The notes beneath the pieces were generated by a model, which did not search any database, was not told where the DNA came from, and worked only from the letters and a program-made list of their open reading frames with translations. The position numbers and the translations under genes are program-made. 16,074 bases of DNA, from NCBI GenBank assembly GCA_964412375.1, contig CAYPOD010000054.1, positions 1 to 16,074 of the forward strand, given 5' to 3'. Of the stretch, positions 6,426 through 14,179 are shown one piece after another. The stretch is from CADEDV01 sp964412375 (GTDB lineage Bacteria; Bacteroidota; Bacteroidia; Chitinophagales; Chitinophagaceae). How positions within the stretch are numbered: the first letter of the stretch is position 1; each line of letters starts with the position of its first letter.

Positions 6426-6986
6426 TTAATTACCTCCTGCCGGGGGACTGGCTCCTCCTGTCTGCGGCTTTGGTAAAGTGACTTTTAGTTTTGCAGCGAC
6501 GGGTGTAATCAGATCATCCGCATCAGGTGCTATCAGCAAAGATTCTTTTGACAGTACATGTGTATATCCTTTTTCCTTTGCCACAGCTTTCACTGCATCA
6601 TACACTTTGGTATAAACGGGTCCGAGCAGTTGGTCTCTTTTTGCCTCGAGCACCTGTTCTACATATGCCTGCCAGTTTTGCACAACATTCAGGTATTCCT
6701 GCATTTCGTTGGCCATCTGGTCTTTTACCTGTTTTGGCAATTTATTAATGCCGGAATCAGCTTTCAAGAGGCTGTCTTTCCGGGTATATTCCGAGATATA
6801 ATAATTCAACTGCGGGTTAAGAGAGTCTGCCTGAAATTTGGGAAGCAGGGTATCAATGATCTTCTTGGTTTCCGGCATCAGGACCACCATGTTATCCATA
6901 TTGATGTAACCGATCTTCATTTGAGCTGATGCACTGCCTGCTGTCATCAAAACCGCCGCCACAATAAGTACTTTCAATTTTTTCAT
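6426..6986 (-). CDS. skp: OmpH/Skp-family periplasmic chaperone (second copy)
   Basis: A 186-residue protein with a signal peptide (cleavage after ASA, near residue 21) and the OmpH/Skp family opening MKIGYINMDNMV. This is followed by a long charged helical region (about 40-120, forming the Skp tentacle coiled coil) and the returning strand segment around GYTHVLSKESLLIA. Skp trimers hold unfolded outer-membrane proteins in the periplasm until BamA inserts them. Unlike the first copy it ends in a Pro/Gly-rich tail (KPQTGGASPPAGGN). ATG 6986 follows an A/C-rich leader rich in CAA repeats, with no Shine-Dalgarno. It is the last gene before the terminator at 6370-6400. Confidence 0.9.
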   Translation of the reverse strand: MKKLKVLIVAAVLMTAGSASAQMKIGYINMDNMVVLMPETKKIIDTLLPKFQADSLNPQLNYYISEYTRKDSLLKADSGINKLPKQVKDQMANEMQEYLNVVQNWQAYVEQVLEAKRDQLLGPVYTKVYDAVKAVAKEKGYTHVLSKESLLIAPDADDLITPVAAKLKVTLPKPQTGGASPPAGGN

Positions 6987-7014
6987 TGTTGTTGTTTTGT
7001 TGTTGCTATGTATG

Positions 7015-7033
7015 ATTCGTTCCCGGAACGAAT
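7015..7033. repeat. 19-base perfect palindrome between the two skp genes
   Basis: ATTCGTTCCCGGAACGAAT is a perfect inverted repeat with 9-base arms around one central base. It lies 29 bases upstream of the second skp ATG. As RNA it would form an 8-bp stem with a 3-base loop. No T tract follows on the - strand, so it is not an ordinary terminator. It may be an operator or an mRNA-processing/stabilising stem in the operon. Confidence 0.55.
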
Positions 7034-7087
7034 AGTTGCTTGTTTGTTTTTTTTAACAGCCCCTTTTTTACTACAGAACCCGGTAAA

Positions 7088-7600
7088 TCAATTCTTTACT
7101 CCCAGGTCTTTCAAAATATCCTCGCTTTTGTCCAGTTTGGGGTCGGCAAAGATAATAGTAATTCCTTCACTTTTATCCAGCACAAAATCATAACCCCGTT
7201 GCACCGACATCCGCTGTACCGCATTGTACACCTTATCCTGGATTGGCTTTATCAGTTCCTGTCTTTTTTTGAACAGATCACCCTCAAAACCAAAGCGTTT
7301 ACGCTGAAGGTCCCGCAATTCCTTTTCCTTCACAAACAGCTGATCCTCTCTTTTTTTGCGCAGATCTTCAGTCAGCATCACTTCCTCTGCTTCAAACTGT
7401 TTATACATACGATCCAGTTCGGCCTGCCTGTCATCAATATCTTTTTGCCAGTCGGCAGCAATATTATCGAGCTGTGTTTGTGCCTGTTTATATTCAGGCA
7501 TCCTGTCAAGGATATACCTGGTGTCAATAATGGCATATTTCTGGGAAAACCCCAGCAGGCCAAATCCCAGTAAGCAAGCCAGCAAAAAAATCTTTTTCAT
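7088..7600 (-). CDS. skp: OmpH/Skp-family periplasmic chaperone (first copy)
   Basis: A 170-residue protein with a signal peptide (residues 1-19, cleavage before QKYAIID). The KYAIIDTRYILDRMPEY opening is the OmpH/Skp signature. Residues about 37-120 are strongly charged and heptad-like (DDRQAELDRMYKQFEAEE and following), the coiled-coil arms. The C-terminal part, GYDFVLDKSEGITIIFADPKLD, is the return of the body domain. It acts as a holding chaperone for nascent outer-membrane proteins on their way to BamA. The gene lies 43 bases after bamA and 101 bases before the second skp, in the same direction. Tandem skp copies after bamA are characteristic of Bacteroidota. Confidence 0.94.
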   Translation of the reverse strand: MKKIFLLACLLGFGLLGFSQKYAIIDTRYILDRMPEYKQAQTQLDNIAADWQKDIDDRQAELDRMYKQFEAEEVMLTEDLRKKREDQLFVKEKELRDLQRKRFGFEGDLFKKRQELIKPIQDKVYNAVQRMSVQRGYDFVLDKSEGITIIFADPKLDKSEDILKDLGVKN

Positions 7601-7643
7601 ATAATGGAATTTGAGTTTATGAATTAAGTGACATTATTAGTGA

Positions 7644-10379
7644 TTATTCCGGTTCAAAGCCCAGCATAAATGTAAATCTAGATGCTCCTTTAAATCCACT
7701 CTGACCCGGTTGCATGCGGTCAAACCCGATGCCGTAATCAAAGCCCAGTAATCCAAACATCGGCAGGAAGAAGCGCATACCTACCCCGGCACTGCGGCGA
7801 AGGCGGAAGGGGTTATAATCTTTGAAATTATACCAGCCATTAGCCGCTTCAAAAAAAGCAAGACCATAGATGGTGCTGCTAGGATTGGTCACCAGCGGGA
7901 AACGCATCTCCAATTGGTACTTATTGAATATGGTAAAGAACTGGGTGGCATTTTGCTGGTCAGGGTTCACTGTAGGATCCGATGACTGGTAAACCGGGTA
8001 ACCACGATGGGCAATGATATCATAGCCCAGCAAGCCAAAGTTATTGGTCAATCCGGCATCACCCACCTGGAAGCGTTCAAACGGTGAGTAATCCAGTTTG
8101 CGGTTGTAGCGGCCCATGAATCCATATTTGGCAGCCATTTTCAATACAAACTGGCGATTTTTTTCTGCACCCAACGGACGACCGATCGGCACATACCATT
8201 CGGCATTGAACCGCCATTTATGATATTCAGGAGTACGGTATGGGTTGCTTGAGGTGGCAATATTTTTATTGAAAAGCGAATAAGGTGGCGTCAACTGGAC
8301 ACTGGCCAGGAAATTGGAACCGCTCCTTGGGAATATGGGGTCAAAAACTGAGGAACGCTGAAGCGTCAGTTTCAAACTGATATTATCCGACAAACCTGTA
8401 CTCAATCCCTGGAAAATGGGGTAATTGCTCAGGTTATAACGGGTGTAGTTAAGCGTAACCAAAAAGCTGAAATAATCATCCGGCCATTTTAATTGCTTAC
8501 CTAAACCGATAGAAAAACCTGTTGTTTTCAGGAAGTTGGAATCCGACCTTGCCCTGTCTATCCGGCCTGTAAATGGATCAAATGCATTGGAAAATTTACT
8601 GCTGTTAATACCAATGGTCAGAGAATTTCTTTTTTTACCGCCAAGCCAGGGTTCTGTAAATGAAAAACTATACGAACGGAAGGCACGGCCATTAGACTGC
8701 ATCCGGAGGCTTAGCTTTTGTCCATCACCGGTTGGTAGCGGATCCCAGGCAGATTTTTTCCAGATATTCTTTATTGAAAAATTATTGAAGGTCACACCTA
8801 ATGTTCCGGTCAGCCCTATTCCACCACCCCAACCTGCGGAAAGTTCTAACTGATCAGAAGACTTCTCTTCCAGCTTCCAGTTGATGTCAACGGTTCCGTT
8901 ATCAGGATTTGGCACTACGCCGGGATTGATGGTTTCCTGGTTGAAGTAATTCAGGTTGGCCAGCTCTCTTTGAGAACGGATCAGGTCTGAACGGCTAAAA
9001 AGTTCACCGGGAATCGTTCGCAATTCACGCCGCACCACATGATCTTTTGTTTTCTCATTCCCGGCAATAGTCACATTCTCTATCCTGGCCTGCGGGCCTT
9101 CTTTAACCCGGATCTCATGGTCAATCGTATCGTTATAAACCGCTGTTTCTACGGCTTCAATCTGAAAGAATAGATAACCGTCATCCATATAATACCCGCT
9201 GATATCACCACCCTCCTGAGACAATTGCTTGCCCAGCCTTCTATTCAATATCTCAATATTATAAATATCTCCCTTTTCAATTCCAAGGATATTATTCAAA
9301 ATGGAGTCAGAGTACTTGGCGTTTCCTTTCCAGACAATGTTGCCAAAATAATAGCGGCGGCCTTCTTCTACCTTCAGGTCAATATTCATGTTGCCGTTCT
9401 TACTCCTGGAAAAAGCTGTGTCAACAATCTGGGCATCACGAAAGCCCTGCGAGTTATAATACTCCAGCACTTTTTCCTTATCCTCTTCAAATTTTTTGGG
9501 ATCAAATTTTGCAGAGCTGAGCAGTTTAAAACGGAACCAGGGATCTAAAAATCTTTTTGTTTTGCTCAAGGAAAGAAAGCCCCAGTCCCTGGCATACTCC
9601 CCAAATGAATAGTTTTCTCTTGCGCCAAAACGACTGGTGTCTGATACCGGCTTCAATGTTAAGCGGCTCATTTCCTTGGTGCCCTTTAATCTTTTTTTGA
9701 GCCGGATGCCGTCAATTTCTTCGTTGCCATAAAAGTTAATGTCATTGATACGTACTTTATCACCCCGGTCAATAATGATAGTAAGTGCATTTGAATTGAT
9801 AAATGAAGAATCCGGCTTCTCTTCTATGCGAACAGTCACATTCTGATAGCCTTTGTCCTTGTAGAATTTTGAACCGACCTCCACAATATTGCGCCGCATG
9901 TTTTCGGTAATAATTGTTTGCTTGGTAAGCCCCATCTTACCCTGCAACTCTTCCTGGTCGGCTTTTTTTACTCCTACAAATTTGAAGTTTCCGAGACGGG
10001 GTCTTTCCTGCACATTGATCTCGATATAAACTTTTTCGTTTTCAATCCTGGTAACAAATACCTGTGCATTGGAAAACAGCTTTTGCCGCCACAGGGCATT
10101 AATAGCTTTAGCAAAAACATCATTGCCGGGATGCATGAATTTATCTCCCGGCAGCAAACCCGAAATAGACAATACAATGGCTGTATCAAGATGAACGACA
10201 CCGGTTACTTTCACATCAGCAATTACATATTCACGGGGGATGCGGGATCTTTCAAACTCCAAAAGTTTTGGGTCAACAGAAACTGGTTTTGTAGTATCGG
10301 GATCCTGGGCTTGTGCAGTGAATACGGAAACAAAAGCCGCTATGATGAAAACAATGATCCGGGATAAAAATCGTTGCAT
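7644..10379 (-). CDS. bamA: Outer membrane protein assembly factor BamA
   Basis: The essential Omp85 insertase that folds beta-barrel proteins into the outer membrane. It has 911 residues, about 100 more than the E. coli protein. The signal peptide is 1-24 (AQA before Gln25). Five POTRA domains follow: about 51-127, 128-206, 208-340, 341-428 and 429-506, the boundaries being visible from repeated GNxxT/D-type and VxEG elements. The 16-stranded barrel occupies 509-911. POTRA3 carries an insertion at about 237-289 (DWGFLSLSKTKRFLDPWFRF). The loop-6 motif, VRGF/Y in most family members, reads HRGY here, with Arg792. The last strand (FTFMLGFEPE) lacks a terminal Phe/Trp. ATG 10379 lies 209 bases downstream of uppS, a wide gap for an operon. 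The two skp genes that follow work in the same pathway. Confidence 0.97.
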   Translation of the reverse strand: MQRFLSRIIVFIIAAFVSVFTAQAQDPDTTKPVSVDPKLLEFERSRIPREYVIADVKVTGVVHLDTAIVLSISGLLPGDKFMHPGNDVFAKAINALWRQKLFSNAQVFVTRIENEKVYIEINVQERPRLGNFKFVGVKKADQEELQGKMGLTKQTIITENMRRNIVEVGSKFYKDKGYQNVTVRIEEKPDSSFINSNALTIIIDRGDKVRINDINFYGNEEIDGIRLKKRLKGTKEMSRLTLKPVSDTSRFGARENYSFGEYARDWGFLSLSKTKRFLDPWFRFKLLSSAKFDPKKFEEDKEKVLEYYNSQGFRDAQIVDTAFSRSKNGNMNIDLKVEEGRRYYFGNIVWKGNAKYSDSILNNILGIEKGDIYNIEILNRRLGKQLSQEGGDISGYYMDDGYLFFQIEAVETAVYNDTIDHEIRVKEGPQARIENVTIAGNEKTKDHVVRRELRTIPGELFSRSDLIRSQRELANLNYFNQETINPGVVPNPDNGTVDINWKLEEKSSDQLELSAGWGGGIGLTGTLGVTFNNFSIKNIWKKSAWDPLPTGDGQKLSLRMQSNGRAFRSYSFSFTEPWLGGKKRNSLTIGINSSKFSNAFDPFTGRIDRARSDSNFLKTTGFSIGLGKQLKWPDDYFSFLVTLNYTRYNLSNYPIFQGLSTGLSDNISLKLTLQRSSVFDPIFPRSGSNFLASVQLTPPYSLFNKNIATSSNPYRTPEYHKWRFNAEWYVPIGRPLGAEKNRQFVLKMAAKYGFMGRYNRKLDYSPFERFQVGDAGLTNNFGLLGYDIIAHRGYPVYQSSDPTVNPDQQNATQFFTIFNKYQLEMRFPLVTNPSSTIYGLAFFEAANGWYNFKDYNPFRLRRSAGVGMRFFLPMFGLLGFDYGIGFDRMQPGQSGFKGASRFTFMLGFEPE

Positions 10380-10532
10380 GGTTGTTTTTTCAAGTCAGTC
10401 TAAAGTAAGTGTCAACGACACTGTTTTGGCGCAAACAGCTTGTTTTGTGTGATTTATAAATTACCGGAACATTGGTCCGGGCGGCAAATTAACGGTAAAT
10501 CCCGAAAATCTTTGTTAAAGAAATTGCGATGG

Positions 10533-10558
10533 GCGGCCGAAAATCAAAAGGGGGCCGC
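10533..10558 (-). promoter_or_regulatory. GC-rich hairpin in the 209-base uppS-bamA interval
   Basis: GCGGCC (10533-10538) and GGCCGC (10553-10558) form a perfect 6-bp GC stem with a 14-base loop, 30 bases after the uppS stop. There is no T run on the - strand, so it is not a canonical terminator. The rest of the interval (10380-10588) contains only short repeats, including CCGGA/TCCGG at 10464-10480 and GTGTC/GACAC at 10409-10421, and a near-match TTAATTTG -7 element at 10485-10492. No gene or gene remnant is visible in it. Confidence 0.35.
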
Positions 10559-10588
10559 ATTTCAGCGAATTACAGCTTTTCCCGGCGG

Positions 10589-11350
10589 TCATTGACCCGG
10601 AGCATTTTCTGTAACCTGGTCGCTGGTTTTGCCAAATCTTCTTTCCCTGTTTTGAAAATCAAGAATTGCCTCATACAGGTTTTCTTTCCTGAAGTCGGGC
10701 CACCGCACCTGGGTAAAATATAGTTCAGCATAGGCTAACTGGTAAAGCAGGAAATTACTGATACGGAATTCACCGCTGGTTCTGATCATCAGTTCCGGAT
10801 CAGGAAAACCACTGGTTACCAGGAAACGCTGCAACGTATCCTGGTTAATTTCCTCCAGGTTCAGCCTGCCCTGTTTCACTTCATAGGCTATGTTTTTCAC
10901 GGCATTCAATAATTCCCACCTGCCGCTATAACTCAGTGCCATGATCAGGTTCAGGCCTGTATTGTTGCTGGTGATCTCGAGTGCCTCGTTTAGTTCTTTC
11001 CGGGCATAATCAGGCAACATGTTCATGTCGCCGATCACATGCAGGCGGATGTTGTTTTTGTGCAGGCTTTCCACCTCTTTGCGGATAGTAGTTACCAGCA
11101 ACTCCATCAGCCCCACCACTTCATATTCCGGCCTGTCCCAGTTTTCTGTTGAAAAAGCATAAAGCGTCAGGTATTCCACTCCCAGTTCAGCACAACCTTC
11201 CACAATGTTCCGAACACTTTCCACCCCATGAAAATGCCCAAAGAGCCTGTCCTGTCCTTGTTCTTTGGCCCAGCGGCCATTGCCATCCATTATGATAGCA
11301 ATATGGCGGGGTAAACGATCTTTATCTATTTGTTCGAGCAATGCGGACAT
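10589..11350 (-). CDS. uppS: Isoprenyl (undecaprenyl diphosphate) synthase
   Basis: A cis-prenyltransferase that extends farnesyl diphosphate with isopentenyl diphosphate to the C55 carrier lipid used for peptidoglycan and other surface polymers. The protein has 253 residues from ATG 11350; a TTG at 11395 would add 15 residues without family support. Signatures are HIAIIMDGNGRWA at 16-28 with catalytic Asp22, the AFSTENW segment, and RTSGEFRISNFLLYQLAYAE with WPDF near the C terminus. It heads the leftward envelope cluster and is followed by bamA after 209 bases. A perfect -7 promoter match lies 22 bases upstream of the start. Confidence 0.97.
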   Translation of the reverse strand: MSALLEQIDKDRLPRHIAIIMDGNGRWAKEQGQDRLFGHFHGVESVRNIVEGCAELGVEYLTLYAFSTENWDRPEYEVVGLMELLVTTIRKEVESLHKNNIRLHVIGDMNMLPDYARKELNEALEITSNNTGLNLIMALSYSGRWELLNAVKNIAYEVKQGRLNLEEINQDTLQRFLVTSGFPDPELMIRTSGEFRISNFLLYQLAYAELYFTQVRWPDFRKENLYEAILDFQNRERRFGKTSDQVTENAPGQ

Positions 11351-11371
11351 GGGTTGAAATCTAAAGGGGCA

Positions 11372-11379
11372 CAAAGGTA
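11372..11379 (-). promoter_or_regulatory. Candidate -7 promoter element of uppS
   Basis: On the - strand this reads TACCTTTG, matching TAnnTTTG, embedded in CTTACCTTTG exactly as upstream of rpmH. The predicted start near 11366 gives a leader of about 16 bases. The -33 match at the right spacing is poor. Confidence 0.45.
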
Positions 11380-11460
11380 AGCATTCCCCTTGCAAAGCCG
11401 GTTGGAGAAAAACAGGGATTGTGTCTTTTTTTACAATAAAATACCATCACGGGGGTATTA

Positions 11461-11488
11461 TTTGCAGCCAGTGGTTTCTATAGCTTTA
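11461..11488 (+). promoter_or_regulatory. Candidate promoter of the CFI-box-like Tat gene
   Basis: TTTG at 11461-11464 and TAGCTTTA at 11481-11488 resemble the -33 and -7 elements, with a short 16-base spacer and a final A in place of G. A start near 11494 would give a leader of about 19 bases. The evidence is weak. An alternative is TATTATTTG at 11456-11464, which has one extra base inside the element. Confidence 0.3.
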
Positions 11489-11512
11489 TGACATAAAACA
11501 ATCAATAGTACC

Positions 11513-12328
11513 ATGAACAGAAGAAGTTTTTTTGCAAAGAGCAGCGCAGCTGCTGCTGCCATAGCAGGCTTACCGCTTGCCATCCGGAAAAAAAGAGTGG
11601 CAACACTAAGTGAATACAGATCTAAAATCAATAGCAAGGCAAAAGAAACGCAATACATTTTGTCAATTGATCATATTGGAGTACAAAATTTTAATACCGC
11701 TAAAGAAGCAGAGAGGGCCGTTACCCTGAAAATGAATTATTATGAACTACCCGGTATGATAAGCCCATCAAAAAGTGGTGTTTTCAGATTCATTATTAAA
11801 AAAACAGAAAAAATTGACCAGGCTAATAATATCTGGCGGGTGTTTGCACAACTTGACCGCAAAACCTCCGGTGAACTAGAATTGCCAGCCGATTTTGCAA
11901 AAGAATTAAAGCTGAATGTAAAACCAACTTATTATGCCGAGATATTATCAACCAAAAACTCGGCAATGATCACCATGAACTATTATGATGCTTCATGGGA
12001 TGATGATGAGGATTGTTTTCTCACTACTGCCTGTGTGCATCACAAACAACTTCCGGACGATTGCTACGAGTTGCAGACCCTCCGCTCCCTGCGTGATGAT
12101 TATATGCTAAAAAATGAAGAGGGGAGGATTCTGATAAAAGATTATGCAGTAACAGGCCCTGCAGTAGTCAGTGCAATCCGGGATTTTGAAAACAGGTCAG
12201 CAATATATGAATATCTCTATCAGCACCTGGTGATTCCATCAGTAAAATTAATCAGGGAAGATAAAAAGCAAGAGGCTGTTGACTACTATGCTTCTTTTGT
12301 TGAAGCATTGCGGGAAAAATATATCTGA
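11513..12328 (+). CDS. Tat-exported protein with CFI-box-like cysteine domain, function unknown
   Basis: A 271-residue protein. The N terminus MNRRSFFAKSSAAAAAIAGL is a convincing twin-arginine signal (RRSFF then an Ala-rich hydrophobic stretch), implying export of a folded, possibly cofactor-bearing protein. Residues about 45-160 are mixed alpha/beta with no family I can name. After an acidic run (DDDED, 163-167) comes CFLTTACVHHKQLPDDCYEL with Cys168, Cys174 and Cys184, then QTLRSLRDDYM and GRILIKDYAVTGPAVVSAI. This resembles the CFI-box domain (C-F-I-x-T-A, then LRxFRD), whose function is unknown. The spacing of three cysteines suggests metal binding or a disulfide, but that is inference. 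The gene is alone on its strand, divergent from uppS, and its stop is 3 bases from the stop of the convergent LytTR regulator. Confidence 0.85.
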   Translation: MNRRSFFAKSSAAAAAIAGLPLAIRKKRVATLSEYRSKINSKAKETQYILSIDHIGVQNFNTAKEAERAVTLKMNYYELPGMISPSKSGVFRFIIKKTEKIDQANNIWRVFAQLDRKTSGELELPADFAKELKLNVKPTYYAEILSTKNSAMITMNYYDASWDDDEDCFLTTACVHHKQLPDDCYELQTLRSLRDDYMLKNEEGRILIKDYAVTGPAVVSAIRDFENRSAIYEYLYQHLVIPSVKLIREDKKQEAVDYYASFVEALREKYI

Positions 12329-12331
12329 GCA

Positions 12332-13084
12332 TCACTGCCCCATCCATTCTTTAAAGGCCGAAACATTTTCCTGGCTGATGATGATGTCTTCTGCAACGGC
12401 CGGTTCCACTTCCAGTTGCAGTTTGCTTTTGGGATAGGTTTTAATCTTTTTAATAGCGGTGAGATTCACCAGGTATTTCCGGTTGACACGATAGAATTGT
12501 GACGGGTCGAGTTGTTTTTCTATTTCCGCCAGCGACTGATCCAAAATGAATTTCTGCGCTTTATTGTCCACCATGCATACCAATTTGTGGGTAGCATAGA
12601 AATAAGCAATATCATCTGATTTAATGCTGATATAATCTGTTCCTCTTTTCACCAGGAACCTTTTCTTATATGCACCCGCCGGTTGTTGTTGCCATTGCTG
12701 CAATTGCTGAAAACTACTGGCAAAGTATTGCTTCAGCTTTTCATACTTGCCCAGCGCTGCTTCCAGCTTTTCCTGTTTCACCGGTTTTAATAAATAATCA
12801 ATGGAGTTGTGCTCAAACCCTTCCTGCCAATATTCGTCAAAGGCCGTACAAAAAATAACCGGGCTGCTGATATTGATCTTTTCAAATATTTTAAATGAAA
12901 GTCCGTCAGCCAGCTCAATATCCATGAACAAGAGATCGGGCATAGGGTTTTGCTGCAACCACTCCAGTGAACTTTTGATGCTGTTAAGCGCTGCCTGCAC
13001 TTCAATGGAAGGGTCTGCATGCTGAATAGCTCTACGTAATTTTTCCGCTGCCGGCTTTTCGTCTTCAATGATGATCACTTTCAT
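12332..13084 (-). CDS. LytTR-family response regulator
   Basis: A 250-residue regulator of the AlgR/LytR class. The receiver domain spans about 1-120, with Glu7/Asp8, phospho-acceptor Asp55 (FMDIEL), Thr80 and Lys100 followed by Pro. A glutamine-rich linker follows (about 125-138, QQLQQWQQQPAG). The LytTR DNA-binding domain covers about 141-245, with the typical FLVKRGTDYISI opening and FYRVNRKYLVNLTAIKKI core. Once phosphorylated by its partner kinase it would bind promoter repeats. ATG 13084 lies one base after the stop of the histidine kinase gene, so the two are translationally coupled. Targets are not evident from the sequence. Confidence 0.96.
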   Translation of the reverse strand: MKVIIIEDEKPAAEKLRRAIQHADPSIEVQAALNSIKSSLEWLQQNPMPDLLFMDIELADGLSFKIFEKINISSPVIFCTAFDEYWQEGFEHNSIDYLLKPVKQEKLEAALGKYEKLKQYFASSFQQLQQWQQQPAGAYKKRFLVKRGTDYISIKSDDIAYFYATHKLVCMVDNKAQKFILDQSLAEIEKQLDPSQFYRVNRKYLVNLTAIKKIKTYPKSKLQLEVEPAVAEDIIISQENVSAFKEWMGQ

Positions 13085-13085
13085 G

Positions 13086-14162
13086 TCAATAAATTTTCAA
13101 CACGGGTAATCTAACCAGGAAATCATTGCCTGTTTCCTCAATCACAATTTCCTTATTTGTTGTCAGTTTATAGCGTTCTTTTAAATTCTGCAACCCTATC
13201 TTAGAAGATGTTTTTCTCAAATTCTTTTTTTTCACATTATTATACACCAATAATTCATCCTTTTTCATTTCAACCAGCAACAACAGCGGGGCTGATTCTG
13301 AAAACTCATTGTGCTTGATAGCATTCTCAGCCAGTATCTGCAAGGAAATGGGTGGCAGCAGGTATTGTTCAAGCATATTCTCATCCACATCAATTTTTAA
13401 TTCTACCGCTTTGTCAAAACGTATCTGCAGCAATGAAAAATAGCTTTTCAGAAATTCCATTTCCTCCTGCAGCAGCACCAGGCTTCTTGCTTTGTTCTGC
13501 AATATATAGCGATACACATCCGCCAGGTTGTCATTGAACTGTTTGGCTTTAGCGGGCCTGTCCTCGATCAGGTGGCTGAGTGTATTGAGCGAATTAAAAA
13601 TAAAATGCGGGTCAATCTGATTTTTCAGGGCTTCCAGTTCTGCCTCGGCTTTGGCTCTTTCCAGTTGTTCATTGCGGATCATTTCGGTTTCTGTTTCCTT
13701 CACCAAAAAAACCGTTTCGTATACATGGGTAATAAAAATGACAGCTACCAGGATAATCAGTGTTGATTGTGTCACAATGTTCCAGTCAACAGTGCCATCG
13801 GCAAAAATATTATACCAGCCCACCAACAGCAGCACACTGATAGGTACAGTATAAAAAATGATGCTGAGAATAAGAACAGCGATTTTCTGAACCGGTTTGT
13901 TGATCCAGTCAAAATAGCTGCGAAGGGAAAAGAAAAGGTAGCGGTTGCCCTGCCAGACGATAAATGCAATAAAAATGGTATAGAGAAAACTCAGTTTGAT
14001 TTCCCAGTTGGAAAAATTTCTACCATTCACCATGCCTGTGATCAGCGGAACGGCAATGCCAAAGAAGGGGATGAGCACCAACCGGAAGCCAATATCATTT
14101 ACCTGCAGGCCGCTTTTCCCACCGGTCGCTGGTTTTGCTATGTTCGTCTGCTCTTTTTCCAT
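13086..14162 (-). CDS. LytS/YehU-type sensor histidine kinase
   Basis: A 358-residue membrane kinase from ATG 14162; a TTG at 14201 would add 13 residues and is less likely. Four hydrophobic segments lie near 27-45, 57-71, 93-116 and 131-153, making an integral membrane sensor with little exposed domain. A short coiled coil (155-180) leads to the His_kinase motif (NQIDPHFIFNSLNTL) with phospho-acceptor His186. The ATPase half has the N box LAENAIKHN (Asn280) and a reduced G box (SSKIGLQNLKERY), as usual in this family. It phosphorylates the LytTR regulator encoded one base downstream. The signal sensed is not evident. Confidence 0.95.
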   Translation of the reverse strand: MEKEQTNIAKPATGGKSGLQVNDIGFRLVLIPFFGIAVPLITGMVNGRNFSNWEIKLSFLYTIFIAFIVWQGNRYLFFSLRSYFDWINKPVQKIAVLILSIIFYTVPISVLLLVGWYNIFADGTVDWNIVTQSTLIILVAVIFITHVYETVFLVKETETEMIRNEQLERAKAEAELEALKNQIDPHFIFNSLNTLSHLIEDRPAKAKQFNDNLADVYRYILQNKARSLVLLQEEMEFLKSYFSLLQIRFDKAVELKIDVDENMLEQYLLPPISLQILAENAIKHNEFSESAPLLLLVEMKKDELLVYNNVKKKNLRKTSSKIGLQNLKERYKLTTNKEIVIEETGNDFLVRLPVLKIY

Positions 14163-14179
14163 CTTTATTCGCAATGCAA

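Noticed and set aside
7040..7573. Rightward open frame of 177 codons
   Set aside because: It runs antisense to the first skp gene; the Phe/Leu/Gln-rich product is what the reverse of a Lys/Glu-rich coiled coil gives.
9918..10367. Rightward open frame of 149 codons
   Set aside because: Antisense to the N-terminal part of bamA, which is complete and family-typical.
10409..10421. GTGTC/GACAC inverted repeat as a bamA operator
   Set aside because: Only 5-bp arms; such repeats are expected by chance in a 200-base interval. Mentioned only in the description of the gap.
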